DNA of 64,000 bases from positions 1 to 64,000 of the forward strand of contig CALSMJ010000001.1 in NCBI GenBank assembly GCA_943787425.1, written 5' to 3'. Source of the DNA: an uncultured Pseudomonadales bacterium. Its GTDB lineage: Bacteria > Pseudomonadota > Gammaproteobacteria > Pseudomonadales > Azotimanducaceae. This document shows, piece after piece, positions 25,804 through 35,000 of the stretch (the stretch's first letter is position 1; every line of letters begins with the position of its first letter). The translations under genes were made by a program, and so were the position numbers. Below the pieces are notes generated by a model. The model worked only from the letters and a program-made list of their open reading frames with translations, searched no databases and was not told where the DNA came from.

Positions 25804-27573
25804 TCACACCTCAAGCGGGGGTGGTGTCAGGGCCGATAACCGACGGTTCAGTGGGTATGGGAACACATCCAGTACCGCTTGGTCTCGAAGTTGCTTCTGA
25901 ACTGATTGCCAATATTCGGCCGTAAACAGATCTCGATGCTTTTCTGAGAAACTCTGCAGGAGCGGCCCTTTGCCCAGCAAAAAATGTTCAAACTCTTCTG
26001 GAAACACATCAAACTCGCCAACGTCAAACCAGGGCGCCTGCTTCAGGGACGCAGTGTCCTGATTGGTTCCCGGCAGCGCGCGAAATCTTAGGTCGGTCAG
26101 ATAACAAATTTCATCATAATCATAAAATATGACTCGGCCGTGGCGGGTCACCCCAAAATTTTTGGGCAGCATATCACCCGGGAAAATGTTGGCTGCGGCC
26201 AGTTGCTTGATCGCCAGGCCGTAGTCGTCGATAACAAGATCTCGCTCAAACTCCGTACACGTTTTTAAGTACAGATTTAAGGGCGTCATCAAGCGCTCAG
26301 CATAGACATGGTGCAGCACCACGTCGTCGCCAACCAGCGAGACTGAGAGACTGGCCTCGGCCAGCAGTGTTTGTAAGACCTCATCATCAAATCGAGCGGC
26401 GGGTAGACGCAACTCTAAGAATTCATGGGTGTCCGCCATGCGGCCAACCCGATCGTGTGTTTTAACAAGATGGTAGGCCTGTTTCACCGCGGCAGGTGTC
26501 ACCTTTTTGGAGGGCGGGAATCGATCTCTGATGACTTTAAAGACGACCTGATGAGACGCCAACGTAAACACGAGCATGACCAGCCCTTCAATTCCTTCGG
26601 CCTTTACAAACAAATCCTTTGATCGCGCAAGATGTTGAGAAAGTTCTGCGTAAAACGTCGTTTTGCCGTGTTTGTAATAGCCTAAACTACTGTAGAGCTC
26701 AGACGGTTTTTTGGTCGGCATAAGGCTGTTCAAAAATTGTACAGTGGCTGCCGGCCGATTCACATTTACCATAAAGTAGGCCCGCGTAAAGCTGAATATT
26801 CGAGATAAATCTTTTTCATTCCAAAGCACGGAATCCACCGAAATACCCGAACCGGCGTCGTTCTTCAACGCAAAAGCCCAGGGCACCACCTGCTGATCAA
26901 GGGCCAAACGGCCAATCAGATACGCGCCCTTATTACGATAAAAGACGCTCCGCAACATCACCGCGCTCACCGAATTGACGGTCGTTAAAGCGTGTAAGTT
27001 TTCAGTCATGAGCGCTGTTATCGCCTTAACATCATCGTTAAGACGCGCAAATGGAATGTCGAAGGGGAAACTCAACAAAACCATTTCAACAAGACTCGAA
27101 AAATCCTGCGTCTGATCAAACTGGAATGTTTCAAAGGGCTCAAGGGGTGCCTGCTCGATCACCGCCTGCCGAACAAAAGCTTGTTCATGACTTAAATGCG
27201 TCCTGCCAACCAGTTTGCGAAAAATTGTGTTGTATCCCGTTTGCGCAAGCTCTTGATCGGGCAAGCCCATCGTCAAAGATTCAAAATATTGGCGGGTTGT
27301 TGCCCAATCTTGGGAAGAAAACCCTTCAACTAATGGGGTTAAACGTTGCAGACAGCCAGCTCTGAACTGGCTATACAGTTGAATGCGGGCGCGCGCAGCC
27401 GTTTGCGCGCCCAGCCAGTCTGACGCTTCAAACCGCGCCCTTGCCCCACCGGTTATCGTCTGAAAATCCTGACGATAGCCTGAAAAATCGCGGAGCAACA
27501 AGACCGCCACCTGCCAGGGCCGATTACCCCCGCCACGCGTTTTACTGAATCTTTGAGGCGCTTTTACCGCCAT
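25804..27573 (-). CDS. aceK: Isocitrate dehydrogenase kinase/phosphatase
   Basis: 589 aa, the normal length for AceK. Recognisable segments include the ATP-site region around RNKGAYLIGR and the kinase core LPKNFGVTRHGRVIFYDYDEICYL, in which the Asp-bearing metal motif is seen. AceK phosphorylates and dephosphorylates isocitrate dehydrogenase to direct carbon between the TCA cycle and the glyoxylate shunt. In enterobacteria it sits with aceBA; here it is alone, with no isocitrate lyase or malate synthase nearby. Confidence 0.93.
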   Translation of the reverse strand: MAVKAPQRFSKTRGGGNRPWQVAVLLLRDFSGYRQDFQTITGGARARFEASDWLGAQTAARARIQLYSQFRAGCLQRLTPLVEGFSSQDWATTRQYFESLTMGLPDQELAQTGYNTIFRKLVGRTHLSHEQAFVRQAVIEQAPLEPFETFQFDQTQDFSSLVEMVLLSFPFDIPFARLNDDVKAITALMTENLHALTTVNSVSAVMLRSVFYRNKGAYLIGRLALDQQVVPWAFALKNDAGSGISVDSVLWNEKDLSRIFSFTRAYFMVNVNRPAATVQFLNSLMPTKKPSELYSSLGYYKHGKTTFYAELSQHLARSKDLFVKAEGIEGLVMLVFTLASHQVVFKVIRDRFPPSKKVTPAAVKQAYHLVKTHDRVGRMADTHEFLELRLPAARFDDEVLQTLLAEASLSVSLVGDDVVLHHVYAERLMTPLNLYLKTCTEFERDLVIDDYGLAIKQLAAANIFPGDMLPKNFGVTRHGRVIFYDYDEICYLTDLRFRALPGTNQDTASLKQAPWFDVGEFDVFPEEFEHFLLGKGPLLQSFSEKHRDLFTAEYWQSVQKQLRDQAVLDVFPYPLNRRLSALTPPPLEV

Positions 27574-28004
27574 GATGAGGAACTCACTTTGTTCATTGAA
27601 CTAAAACCGGCAGTGCATTCTAACCGGTTGACTGCAAAATGCGGCGTCTTGCAGACATCTTCTGAGCGCGTTCGAGCGCTCTGCACACTAGGCCATCCGC
27701 CAACTGATGCGCATGGCATCGCTGGCGCATTGAGCCACCCAAATCGGCCCGGCGAGATTCAACGCTGAACCCAAACGTTCGTTTTGAGGTTGTTATCGCT
27801 GGTCTGACTCCGCTATAATTTGGTCAGACCGAATTGGCATGACCATTTAGGACTGACCAAAGCAGCCTTACCAAATCAGCCTTACCAAATCAGTCATACC
27901 AAATTGGAGATTCCAAATCGGTCCCACCAATTTGGTCAAACCAATTTAAACCAAAAATCCGTTGACCCCGTACACTCAAACGATATCGAGGTCAAAAGTT
28001 CAAG
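27574..28004. promoter_or_regulatory. gntR promoter region with 14-bp tandem operator array
   Basis: About 430 bases ahead of the GntR regulator. Promoter hexamers TTGTTA (27790-27795) and TATAAT (27814-27819) are 18 bases apart. An 8-bp inverted repeat GGTCTGAC (27801-27808) and GTCAGACC (27823-27830) brackets the -10 box. From 27828 there are nine tandem 14-bp units, described separately. Each junction can rebuild a TTGGT-3-ACCAA dyad of the type bound by FadR/PdhR-group GntR proteins. The region 27574-27789 shows nothing else. Confidence 0.7.
27828..27953. repeat. Nine-unit 14-bp tandem repeat with TTGGTnnnACCAA dyads
   Basis: Units begin at 27828, 27842, 27856, 27870, 27884, 27898, 27912, 27926 and 27940, exactly 14 bases apart. 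Examples are ACCGAATTGGCATG, ACCAAATCAGCCTT, ACCAAATTGGAGAT and ACCAATTTGGTCAA. The promoter -10 segment TATAATTTGGTCAG (27814) is in the same phase and completes a tenth. The cleanest dyad is TTGGT-CAA-ACCAA at 27932-27944; others are TTGGT-CAG-ACCGA at 27821-27833 and TCGGT-CCC-ACCAA at 27918-27930. The array lies directly before the regulator gene, suggesting self-regulation and control of the RND genes. Confidence 0.8.
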
Positions 28005-28775
28005 GTGAAAAGCCCTCTCAAAATGAATGATATAGCAGACCAAAGGAACCTTCCCCCCGCTCGTGCCCAAGAGATTGCCGATCACTTGCGCGATGAAATA
28101 TTATTGGGTCAATATCGGCAAGGGGAACGGCTGCCCTCCGAGCGTGATTTGGCCGCCCGATTTCTGGTCAACCGCGGCGCAGTTCGCGAAGCGATTAAAA
28201 TCCTTTCTCAATTGGGTATTGTTACCGTGCAACCGGGCGGCGTTCGCATCCAAGCGATCCATGATGCCAGCCTCGATGTGCTGGGTCCCCTACTGGACCT
28301 GGGTGATCAGGGCCCGGAAAACCTGACCTCGGACTTGATTTCAGTCTTTGGCGCGCTGCTGGCCTTGTCGGCGAGGCTCGCACTACAGACCGCCGATGCG
28401 ACTCAAAAACAGCGGCTCTTGGCCATCCTAAACGATTCGTCCGCAAACGACGATCCAATGATCCCCGATAATGCCGCCGAGCGGGAGAAGCTGGCACAGT
28501 TCGCCAACGCGCTCACGGATATCAACGACAACCTTGTGCTGCGCCTCATCGGCAATGGCTTGCGCGCGCAAATGGTGGGACGGTTAGAGCGCCGGCACCC
28601 CGCCTCACCGTCGAACGAGGAATTCTTTCGTGCGATGGCGCTCACCATTGAACGTAGCGATGCCAATGCTTTAGCCAAAACGATTATCCAGCGCTTTGAT
28701 GACATCAAACGCAACCTTGACGCCGCTGCAACCTCGGCGCCGAGCCAATCTGACAGGAATCTCAATCATGCCTAA
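28005..28775 (+). CDS. GntR/FadR-family transcriptional regulator
   Basis: 256 aa from GTG 28005 (ATG 28023 would give 250 aa). The winged-helix N-terminus is typical: ADHLRDEILLGQYRQGERLPSERDLAARFLVNRGAVREAIKILSQLGIVTVQPGGVRI. The C-terminal half is helical and looks like an FCD-type effector domain, though short and without an obvious set of metal-binding His. It overlaps the adaptor gene by 8 bases, so it probably regulates the pump it is coupled to and binds the upstream repeat array. Confidence 0.88.
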   Translation: MKSPLKMNDIADQRNLPPARAQEIADHLRDEILLGQYRQGERLPSERDLAARFLVNRGAVREAIKILSQLGIVTVQPGGVRIQAIHDASLDVLGPLLDLGDQGPENLTSDLISVFGALLALSARLALQTADATQKQRLLAILNDSSANDDPMIPDNAAEREKLAQFANALTDINDNLVLRLIGNGLRAQMVGRLERRHPASPSNEEFFRAMALTIERSDANALAKTIIQRFDDIKRNLDAAATSAPSQSDRNLNHA

Positions 28776-29940
28776 TACTGCCATCAAAGCGATCATTACA
28801 ATCGCCGTATTACTCGCGGCCGTTGCCGCCGCGGCGGGCATTATCATGTCCCGGCCAATGCCTGAACAACTGACCGTCTCAGAAACAACCAGCGCCATTC
28901 GGGCCATGACCGTTGTTAAAGAGTCCCTCAGGTTGAAGATTCGCTCCGAAGGCACCGTCACCCCCAAAACCGAAACGAACGTCATCCCCGAGATTAAAGG
29001 TCGCGTAACCTGGATATCACCCAATCTGGTTGTCGGTGGCTACTTCCAAGCAGGGGACCTGCTGCTCACGATTGATGCGGCGGACTACGAAGCCAGAAAG
29101 GGCCTTGCGCAAGCGCAACTCCTGCGCGCCGAAGCCGAGCTAGAACACAAACGATTTGAATTGACGCGCTTGCAAACGCTGATAAAGGAGAATTTGGTCA
29201 GCCAGTCCAATTTAGAAAATGCTGCCCGCGCCCATAAAATTGCTAAAGCCAATGTGATCGAATCGAAAATTAATCTGGCCCAAGCAGAACGCGACCTAAG
29301 TCGAACGCAAATCACCGCCCCGTTTGAAGGCATGGTCCGCTCAGAATCAATCGACATCGGACAGTTTGTGCAGCAAGGCGCGCCCATTGCGTCGATTTAT
29401 GCAAGTGATGCCGTCGAAGTCCGCCTGCCAATCGTGAACGCGCAGCTGGCTTATCTTGACCCCGCGAACTTACAGCGCGGTGAACTCGACCCTACTACCG
29501 CGCCGATGATCAGGCTTACGGCCCGGTATGCAGGCAATGCCTTTGTTTGGCAAGGTCAATTGGCCCGAACCGAAGGCGAAATCGATGCCCAAAGCCGCAT
29601 GATCACAGCGGTTGCTCGGGTCACACAGGACAACCAATCACCCGATGTGCCCCCACTGCAGGTCGGCGCTTTCGTCGCCGCTGAGATTGAAGGCCAATAC
29701 CTGGCCGACATTGTCCGCCTGCCCAGAGCCGCCTTACGGCCCAATAGCCAAGTCTTAATTATCGATGGCGACAATCGGTTGCGATTTCGAACGGTCAACG
29801 TCCTGCGTCTTGAAAATGACTTTGTCATCATCGATAGCGGCCTTGAAAATGGCGAAGTCGTCAACTTGTCTCCGATACAGACCGTGGTTGATGGTATGCG
29901 GGTCTCATTGACCTTTGAGCCGACTGCAGACCGGGGCTAG
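28768..29940 (+). CDS. RND efflux pump periplasmic adaptor (membrane fusion protein)
   Basis: About 390 aa from ATG 28768, AGGA upstream, overlapping gntR by 8 bases. One N-terminal membrane helix (IKAIITIAVLLAAVAAAAGIIM) is followed by the biotinyl-lipoyl-like half IRSEGTVTPKTETNVIPEIKGRVTWISPNLVVGGYFQAGDLLLTID, a coiled-coil hairpin (about residues 110-175), and the return lipoyl and beta-barrel segments. It links the inner-membrane RND pump to an outer-membrane channel. No TolC gene is in the operon; the nearest TolC-family gene is at 36.5 kb. Confidence 0.9.
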   Translation: MPNTAIKAIITIAVLLAAVAAAAGIIMSRPMPEQLTVSETTSAIRAMTVVKESLRLKIRSEGTVTPKTETNVIPEIKGRVTWISPNLVVGGYFQAGDLLLTIDAADYEARKGLAQAQLLRAEAELEHKRFELTRLQTLIKENLVSQSNLENAARAHKIAKANVIESKINLAQAERDLSRTQITAPFEGMVRSESIDIGQFVQQGAPIASIYASDAVEVRLPIVNAQLAYLDPANLQRGELDPTTAPMIRLTARYAGNAFVWQGQLARTEGEIDAQSRMITAVARVTQDNQSPDVPPLQVGAFVAAEIEGQYLADIVRLPRAALRPNSQVLIIDGDNRLRFRTVNVLRLENDFVIIDSGLENGEVVNLSPIQTVVDGMRVSLTFEPTADRG

Positions 29941-29945
29941 CCGTG

Positions 29946-32900
29946 ATGGAAAAAAGTATCGCTTGGTTTACCGATAATCCGGTTGCCGCCAACCTGCTGA
30001 TGTTGATTTTAATTGTGGGCGGTTTTTTTTCGCTTAATTCGATGCATAAAGAGGAATTTCCCAGCATTGAGCCGGGCATTATCCAAATCACGATTCCTTA
30101 TTTAGGCGCCGCGCCCATTGAAGCAGAAAAAGCGGTCTGTATCCGGGTTGAGGAAGCCATCGAGGGCTTGGACGGCATTGAGCGGATGACCGCAACCGCA
30201 TCGGAGGGCGTCTGCACGGTTATTTTAGAAGTCTTTGCCGACGCAGATTTGACCGTTGCCCTCAATGAGGTCAAAAGCCGAGTTGACGCCATCAACACCT
30301 TCCCCAGCGAAACCGAAAAACCCATCGTCTCGTCCTTGCAGTTTCGCGGCAAAACCATCTCCGTCGTGGTCTCAGGGGAAACGGATGAAACCACCTTAAA
30401 GCTGATCGCTGAGGGGATGCGCGATGATATCGCAGCGCTTGAGGGCATTTCTCAAGTGAGCGTCAATTACGCTAAGCCTTGGGAGATCTCGATCGAGGTC
30501 AGTGAACAGGTTCTGAGGCAGTACAGCTTGACCATGACCGATGTTGCCAATGCGATCCGGCGGGCCTCGCTCGACATGCCCGGCGGCTCTATCAAGACCG
30601 ACGGCGGCGAAGTATTGATCCGTAGCCAAGGCCAAGCCTACAGCGGCAGCGACTTCGAGCGCATCGAGATCCTAAGTCGGGCAGACGGCACAAAGATAAC
30701 CCTTGCCGACATCGCCGTCGTGAAGGATGCTTTTCAAGAGGGCTTCTTAGGCGCAAAATACGATGGCCAACGGGCTGTGACCATTACCGTCTACCGGGTT
30801 GGCGATGAAGACACCATCACTTCTGCCGACTCGGTTAAGGCGTATGTTGCCCAAAAATCCGCAGAGATTCCTGAAGGTTTAAACCTTGATGTTTGGATCG
30901 ATGAGTCGATCCCCCTGAATCGCCGAATCGACGCGCTCACTAAAAATGCCTATGCGGGGCTGGTACTCGTTCTGCTTATTCTGACCTTGTTTCTGCGGTT
31001 CAAAGTCGCACTCTGGGTCGCGGCAGGCATTCCGATTGCCGTGCTTGGCGCGATTTGGATGTTTCCCGTTGCGGGTTTAAATATTTCTTCCTTAACGGTG
31101 CTCGCCTTTATTTTGGTGCTCGGCATCGTGGTTGATGATGCCATCGTGGTCGGTGAACGCATTTTTTCCTTTGAAAGCAAAACTGACACCAAACGCGACG
31201 CTGCCATCCAAGGCGCCACTGAGGTGGTGACACCGGTTGTCTTTGGCGTGTTAACGACCATGGCTGCCTTCTTACCCATTCTCATTTTAGACGGCCGTAT
31301 GGGCGCTTTTTTTTCAACGATTGGCTGGGTGGTCGTCATTTGTCTCGTGTTCAGCATTGTCGAATGCATGTTGATCCTGCCGGCCCACCTCTCCCATCGC
31401 AACACCGACAGCTATCCTTTTAAAACCACACGTTTTGTTCAGAATTGGATCCGCTTTCAGTCTTTCTTTGCCGATCACCTGCAAGGCTTTGCAGAAAACG
31501 TTTACAGGCCATTTCTCATCAAGACGCTGCAATGGCGCTGGGTCACTTGGGCGGTTGGTACCGGCATTCTGCTGATGGCCCTGGCGCTGGTGGCCAGTGG
31601 TCGCGTTATCTTTCAATTCTTTCCCGCTATCGAAGGCGACCGTGTGTACGCAACCCTTCTTATGCCGGAGGGGATCAACGTTGAACTCACCGAGCGCGGC
31701 GCGCTGCAGATCGAACAATCCGTTGTTGCACTGCGACAAGAAATTGCTGAGGACCTTGGCCGCGATCTGGACGACACCCCAATTCTGCATGTTTTTGCCT
31801 CGATCGGATCCAATGCGGCGCGAAGCTCAGGGCCACCCAGCCGAACCGCAGGCGGCAGTCACTTAGCGGAAGTTGTCTTAGATTTGGCGCCGATCGAAGA
31901 CCGCCCTGGGTGGACCTCTAATCGTATTGCCAGTCGATGGCGAGAGCTCACTGGCCCGGTAACCGATGCCGTTGATTTGCAATTTAACGCCGACTCCTTC
32001 AGCGCTGGCGACCCGATATCCTTGCAGATACGTGGACGGGATGTTGAAGAACTAAAACGCGCCGCCCTGCATTTGCGCCAAGAGCTTGCGCAATTTCCGG
32101 GCGTCTTTGACTTATCGGATTCATTTCGGGCCGGCAAGCAAGAACTGCAGCTGAACATCAAGCCAGAAGCGAAATCTCTGGGCCTTACGCTCACGGACCT
32201 TGCTCGGCAAGTCAGGCAAGCGTTCTACGGCGAAGAGGCGCAACGCATTCAACGAGGCACGGATGATGTTCGGGTCATGGTGCGCTACCCAAAAGCGGAG
32301 CGGGAATCCCTTGGCAACCTTGAGAACATGCGCATTCGGAGCCCCAACGGCACAGAAGTGCCCTTCAGCGCCGTCGCGTCCGTCACACAAGGCAATAGCT
32401 ATTCCAGCATCTACCGAGAGAATCAGCAGCGCGTGGTCGGTGTTCGAGGCGATATCGATCGCAGCGTGATGGCGCCCGAGGCGCTTATACCGGCCATCCA
32501 GAAGATTATTTGCGAAGATGCCTCAAGCTTTTCGAGCGTCGACAACAGTTGTCGCAACAACCTGTTCCCCGGCGTACGCTATCGATTGGGCGGAGAACAA
32601 CTTGAACGCAGCAAGGTCACCTCGAGCCTCGGTAAAAATGTTTTACTGGCACTGCTGATCATCTTTGCCCTGCTCGCGGTCCCTTTGAAGTCCTATCTGC
32701 AACCTTTGATTATCATGAGCGTCATCCCATTTGGCGCCGTTGGCGCCATCGTGGGTCACTATGTGATGGGTTGGAATCTTATTTTCTTTTCTTTGCTCGG
32801 GATTATCGCGTTGTCAGGCGTTGTCGTAAACGCATCGCTCGTTTTGGTCGACTTCATTAACCGCCAACGCGCCCTAGGGGTGCCGTTATTTGACGCGGTG

Positions 32901-33218
32901 ACGGAAGCGGGGGTCGTTCGATTTAGACCGATCATTCTCACGTCGGTCACGACCTTCGTTGGGTTGATCCCCCTAATGACCAACGAAGACCCAGAAACCT
33001 TCATGTTTATTCCCATGGCGATTTCCTTGGCTTTCGGGGTGCTATTTTCAACCGTGATCACCTTGTTCCTGGTACCGAGTCTCTACCTCATGCAAAACGA
33101 CTATTTGAATTTCATCGGTCTGGGTAAGAAAGCGCCAGAAGCCAGCAACGCGCCCCGCACCGCTGTCGTTGCCCCTGTGAACATCACAGCGGACAGTCCC
33201 GCACCGATCAAAGCCTGA
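29946..33218 (+). CDS. RND-type efflux transporter permease (AcrB/HAE1-like)
   Basis: About 1090 aa; ATG 29946 or the adjacent GTG 29943. Features are the first helix SIAWFTDNPVAANLLMLILIVGGFFSLNSM, two large periplasmic loops, the proton-relay pair in helix 4 (LGIVVDDAIVVGE), and a repeat of the helix pattern in the second half (NLIFFSLLGIIALSGVVVNASLVLVDF). It belongs to the inner-membrane RND exporters driven by protons. Substrate unknown. Forms an operon with gntR and the adaptor; a terminator follows. Confidence 0.92.
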   Translation: MEKSIAWFTDNPVAANLLMLILIVGGFFSLNSMHKEEFPSIEPGIIQITIPYLGAAPIEAEKAVCIRVEEAIEGLDGIERMTATASEGVCTVILEVFADADLTVALNEVKSRVDAINTFPSETEKPIVSSLQFRGKTISVVVSGETDETTLKLIAEGMRDDIAALEGISQVSVNYAKPWEISIEVSEQVLRQYSLTMTDVANAIRRASLDMPGGSIKTDGGEVLIRSQGQAYSGSDFERIEILSRADGTKITLADIAVVKDAFQEGFLGAKYDGQRAVTITVYRVGDEDTITSADSVKAYVAQKSAEIPEGLNLDVWIDESIPLNRRIDALTKNAYAGLVLVLLILTLFLRFKVALWVAAGIPIAVLGAIWMFPVAGLNISSLTVLAFILVLGIVVDDAIVVGERIFSFESKTDTKRDAAIQGATEVVTPVVFGVLTTMAAFLPILILDGRMGAFFSTIGWVVVICLVFSIVECMLILPAHLSHRNTDSYPFKTTRFVQNWIRFQSFFADHLQGFAENVYRPFLIKTLQWRWVTWAVGTGILLMALALVASGRVIFQFFPAIEGDRVYATLLMPEGINVELTERGALQIEQSVVALRQEIAEDLGRDLDDTPILHVFASIGSNAARSSGPPSRTAGGSHLAEVVLDLAPIEDRPGWTSNRIASRWRELTGPVTDAVDLQFNADSFSAGDPISLQIRGRDVEELKRAALHLRQELAQFPGVFDLSDSFRAGKQELQLNIKPEAKSLGLTLTDLARQVRQAFYGEEAQRIQRGTDDVRVMVRYPKAERESLGNLENMRIRSPNGTEVPFSAVASVTQGNSYSSIYRENQQRVVGVRGDIDRSVMAPEALIPAIQKIICEDASSFSSVDNSCRNNLFPGVRYRLGGEQLERSKVTSSLGKNVLLALLIIFALLAVPLKSYLQPLIIMSVIPFGAVGAIVGHYVMGWNLIFFSLLGIIALSGVVVNASLVLVDFINRQRALGVPLFDAVTEAGVVRFRPIILTSVTTFVGLIPLMTNEDPETFMFIPMAISLAFGVLFSTVITLFLVPSLYLMQNDYLNFIGLGKKAPEASNAPRTAVVAPVNITADSPAPIKA

Positions 33219-33352
33219 TGCAGAAGCATTGCCCGGCTGCGCTTGACCGAACCAACGCGCGCTGTCCGAGCCTTTGGCGGTAGCACTGACGGATTTGATC
33301 CGGGTCAGGCCCAATCGATGCGCTAGCATCGACCGCAGGGCAGGCTATCAGT

Positions 33353-33381
33353 CGGCGAGCGCCGCGCTGCCGCGATTTTTT
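33353..33381 (+). terminator. Rho-independent terminator of the gntR-RND operon
   Basis: CGGC (33353-33356) pairs with GCCG (33369-33372), and AGCG (33358-33361) pairs with CGCT (33365-33368), with a bulged G and a three-base loop. CGA and six T (33376-33381) follow. It lies about 135 bases past the RND stop. A second small hairpin, TCGATGC-4-GCATCGA, is at 33315-33332. Confidence 0.65.
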
Positions 33382-33388
33382 AAAAGCA

Positions 33389-34285
33389 TTAAAATAGGGG
33401 TGGCGCGCTGAGAAAGTTCAACACGGCCTGACTAAAAGCGTCAGGGGCGTCATAGTGCACCATATGACCCGCACCCTCGAGCACAATGCTCTGCGCGCCC
33501 GCAATCAGTCCTACTCTACGAGCGAGCTCTCGCTCATAGTGCTGCTGCTGACCCGCAAGTTCGGGATGCATGCGCAACCAATAGCTCAAGCCTTCTGACC
33601 CGGTAATCACGCAGGTGGGGCAAGCAATATTGCCCAACAAGACTTCACTTTCTTCATGCGAGAAAGTCGACCAAACCATTTGCGCACGCGGGTCCCAGCG
33701 CCAAGTCACCCCGCCCTCCGCCGCCGGCTTCACGCCTTGTTTTGCCAAATGTGCTGCAAGGGCGGAGTCTAAGCGCGGATTATTGGATTGATAACGCGCC
33801 ACTGCCAATGCCGAATCGGCCATTATTTTGCGTGAACGACCCGCGTTCTGCAGGGCTTGAACCTGCTGAGCCTGCAACGTTGCAAACTGCTCGCGACTCA
33901 AGCGCGCTTGCTGTCTCGGTGGTCCGAAGCCATCGACCAAAATGAGGCCAAGCAAGCGCGGACCAAACAAGGCCGCAAACCGAGCGGCAACATGCCCACC
34001 GAGGCTATGACCGAGCAAGTAGCCCTGATCAACTTCAAAGGCGTCGAAAACCTGCAGCAGATCGGCCGTAAAATGCGTCAGCGTGTAGACCCCATCTTGG
34101 TCACTTAAGCCATGTCCTCGCAAATCTGGGATGATCACTCGAAAATCTGGCAGCACGGGCAGCAGTAGTTCAAAACTCCCACCGTGATCCCGCATACCGT
34201 GCAGCACGACGAGGGTTTTGGGCGCCGACGCATTGTAAACCGCAACCGATAGCCGGCAATCAGCCCCTTGTATGGTATATCTCAA
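33389..34285 (-). CDS. Alpha/beta hydrolase
   Basis: 298 aa starting at TTG 34285 with GAGG 8-12 bases upstream. The oxyanion-loop start VVLHGMRDHGG, the RGHGLSD strand, the nucleophile elbow GHSLGG and the late catalytic His GAGHMVHYD are all present. This is a typical cytoplasmic ester or C-C hydrolase, substrate unknown. The ribosome site sits in one arm of a 10-bp inverted repeat (see 34290-34329). Confidence 0.85.
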   Translation of the reverse strand: MRYTIQGADCRLSVAVYNASAPKTLVVLHGMRDHGGSFELLLPVLPDFRVIIPDLRGHGLSDQDGVYTLTHFTADLLQVFDAFEVDQGYLLGHSLGGHVAARFAALFGPRLLGLILVDGFGPPRQQARLSREQFATLQAQQVQALQNAGRSRKIMADSALAVARYQSNNPRLDSALAAHLAKQGVKPAAEGGVTWRWDPRAQMVWSTFSHEESEVLLGNIACPTCVITGSEGLSYWLRMHPELAGQQQHYERELARRVGLIAGAQSIVLEGAGHMVHYDAPDAFSQAVLNFLSAPPLF

Positions 34286-34289
34286 AACG

Positions 34290-34329
34290 CTTAGCCTCGC
34301 TGCTTGATCTGACGGGTATCGAGGCTAAG
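34290..34329 (-). promoter_or_regulatory. 10-bp inverted repeat covering the hydrolase ribosome site
   Basis: CTTAGCCTCG (34290-34299) and CGAGGCTAAG (34320-34329) are perfect inverse complements with a 20-base loop. In the minus-strand RNA the GAGG of the second arm is the likely ribosome site for the hydrolase at TTG 34285. The hairpin could hide that site or simply end the upstream AhpD-like transcript. There is no T-run, which argues against an ordinary terminator. Confidence 0.5.
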
Positions 34330-34330
34330 C

Positions 34331-34909
34331 CTAAGCGCGCCCGAGGGCATAAAATTCCGGATTCGGTCGAATGCAGGCCACATTCGCCAACCGGTTACTC
34401 ATCGCAAAGAATGCCGTGACCGCCAAAATATCCCAAACGTCTTCATGACTAAAACCCAGATCCACCAGTGCTTGAATCTCTTTGTCCTCAACCGAGCCCG
34501 AGCGCAGGGCCACCGCGCAAGCAAAGTCAAGCATCGCGCGCTGAGCTGCTGTGATGTCCGCTTTGCGATAGTTAATCGCCACCTGATCTGAAATAAAGGG
34601 TTTTTTTGATCTGATCCGAAGTATTGCACCGTGGGCGATAACACAATAATGGCAATCGTTGAGCGCCGAGGTGGTTACTATGATCATTTCTTTATCGGCT
34701 TTGGTGAGGGTGCCATGTTGTTGTTCCAACAAGGCATCATGATAGGCAAAAAAAGCTCGGAATTCGTCCGGACGGCGCGCTAAAGCCACAAAAATGTTGG
34801 GTAAAAATCCAGATTTTTCCTGCACCGTTGACAAGCGCTCGCGAATATCTGCCGGTAAAGCGGTAAGGTCTGGTAGATCGAACTCTGATCGAATAATAGG
34901 TTCAGCCAT
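34331..34909 (-). CDS. Peroxidase-related / AhpD-like carboxymuconolactone decarboxylase-fold protein
   Basis: 192 aa. The redox centre CHYC is within EMIIVTTSALNDCHYCVIAHGAILR, followed by the conserved His, as in AhpD-type alkylhydroperoxidases and 'uncharacterized peroxidase-related' proteins. The N-terminal EKSGFLPNIF segment is also typical. It likely reduces hydroperoxides using the Cys pair. AAGGAG lies about 11 bases before ATG 34909. The gene stands between the hydrolase and the Hsp70-like gene. Confidence 0.86.
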   Translation of the reverse strand: MAEPIIRSEFDLPDLTALPADIRERLSTVQEKSGFLPNIFVALARRPDEFRAFFAYHDALLEQQHGTLTKADKEMIIVTTSALNDCHYCVIAHGAILRIRSKKPFISDQVAINYRKADITAAQRAMLDFACAVALRSGSVEDKEIQALVDLGFSHEDVWDILAVTAFFAMSNRLANVACIRPNPEFYALGRA

Positions 34910-35000
34910 TTTATAAATACTCCTTGCGGGTGACCCTTAATTTCGCGGCCCTTACCGATCGGCGGTGTCCGTTTTTATTTAAGGTGTCGGTAAAAATTCC

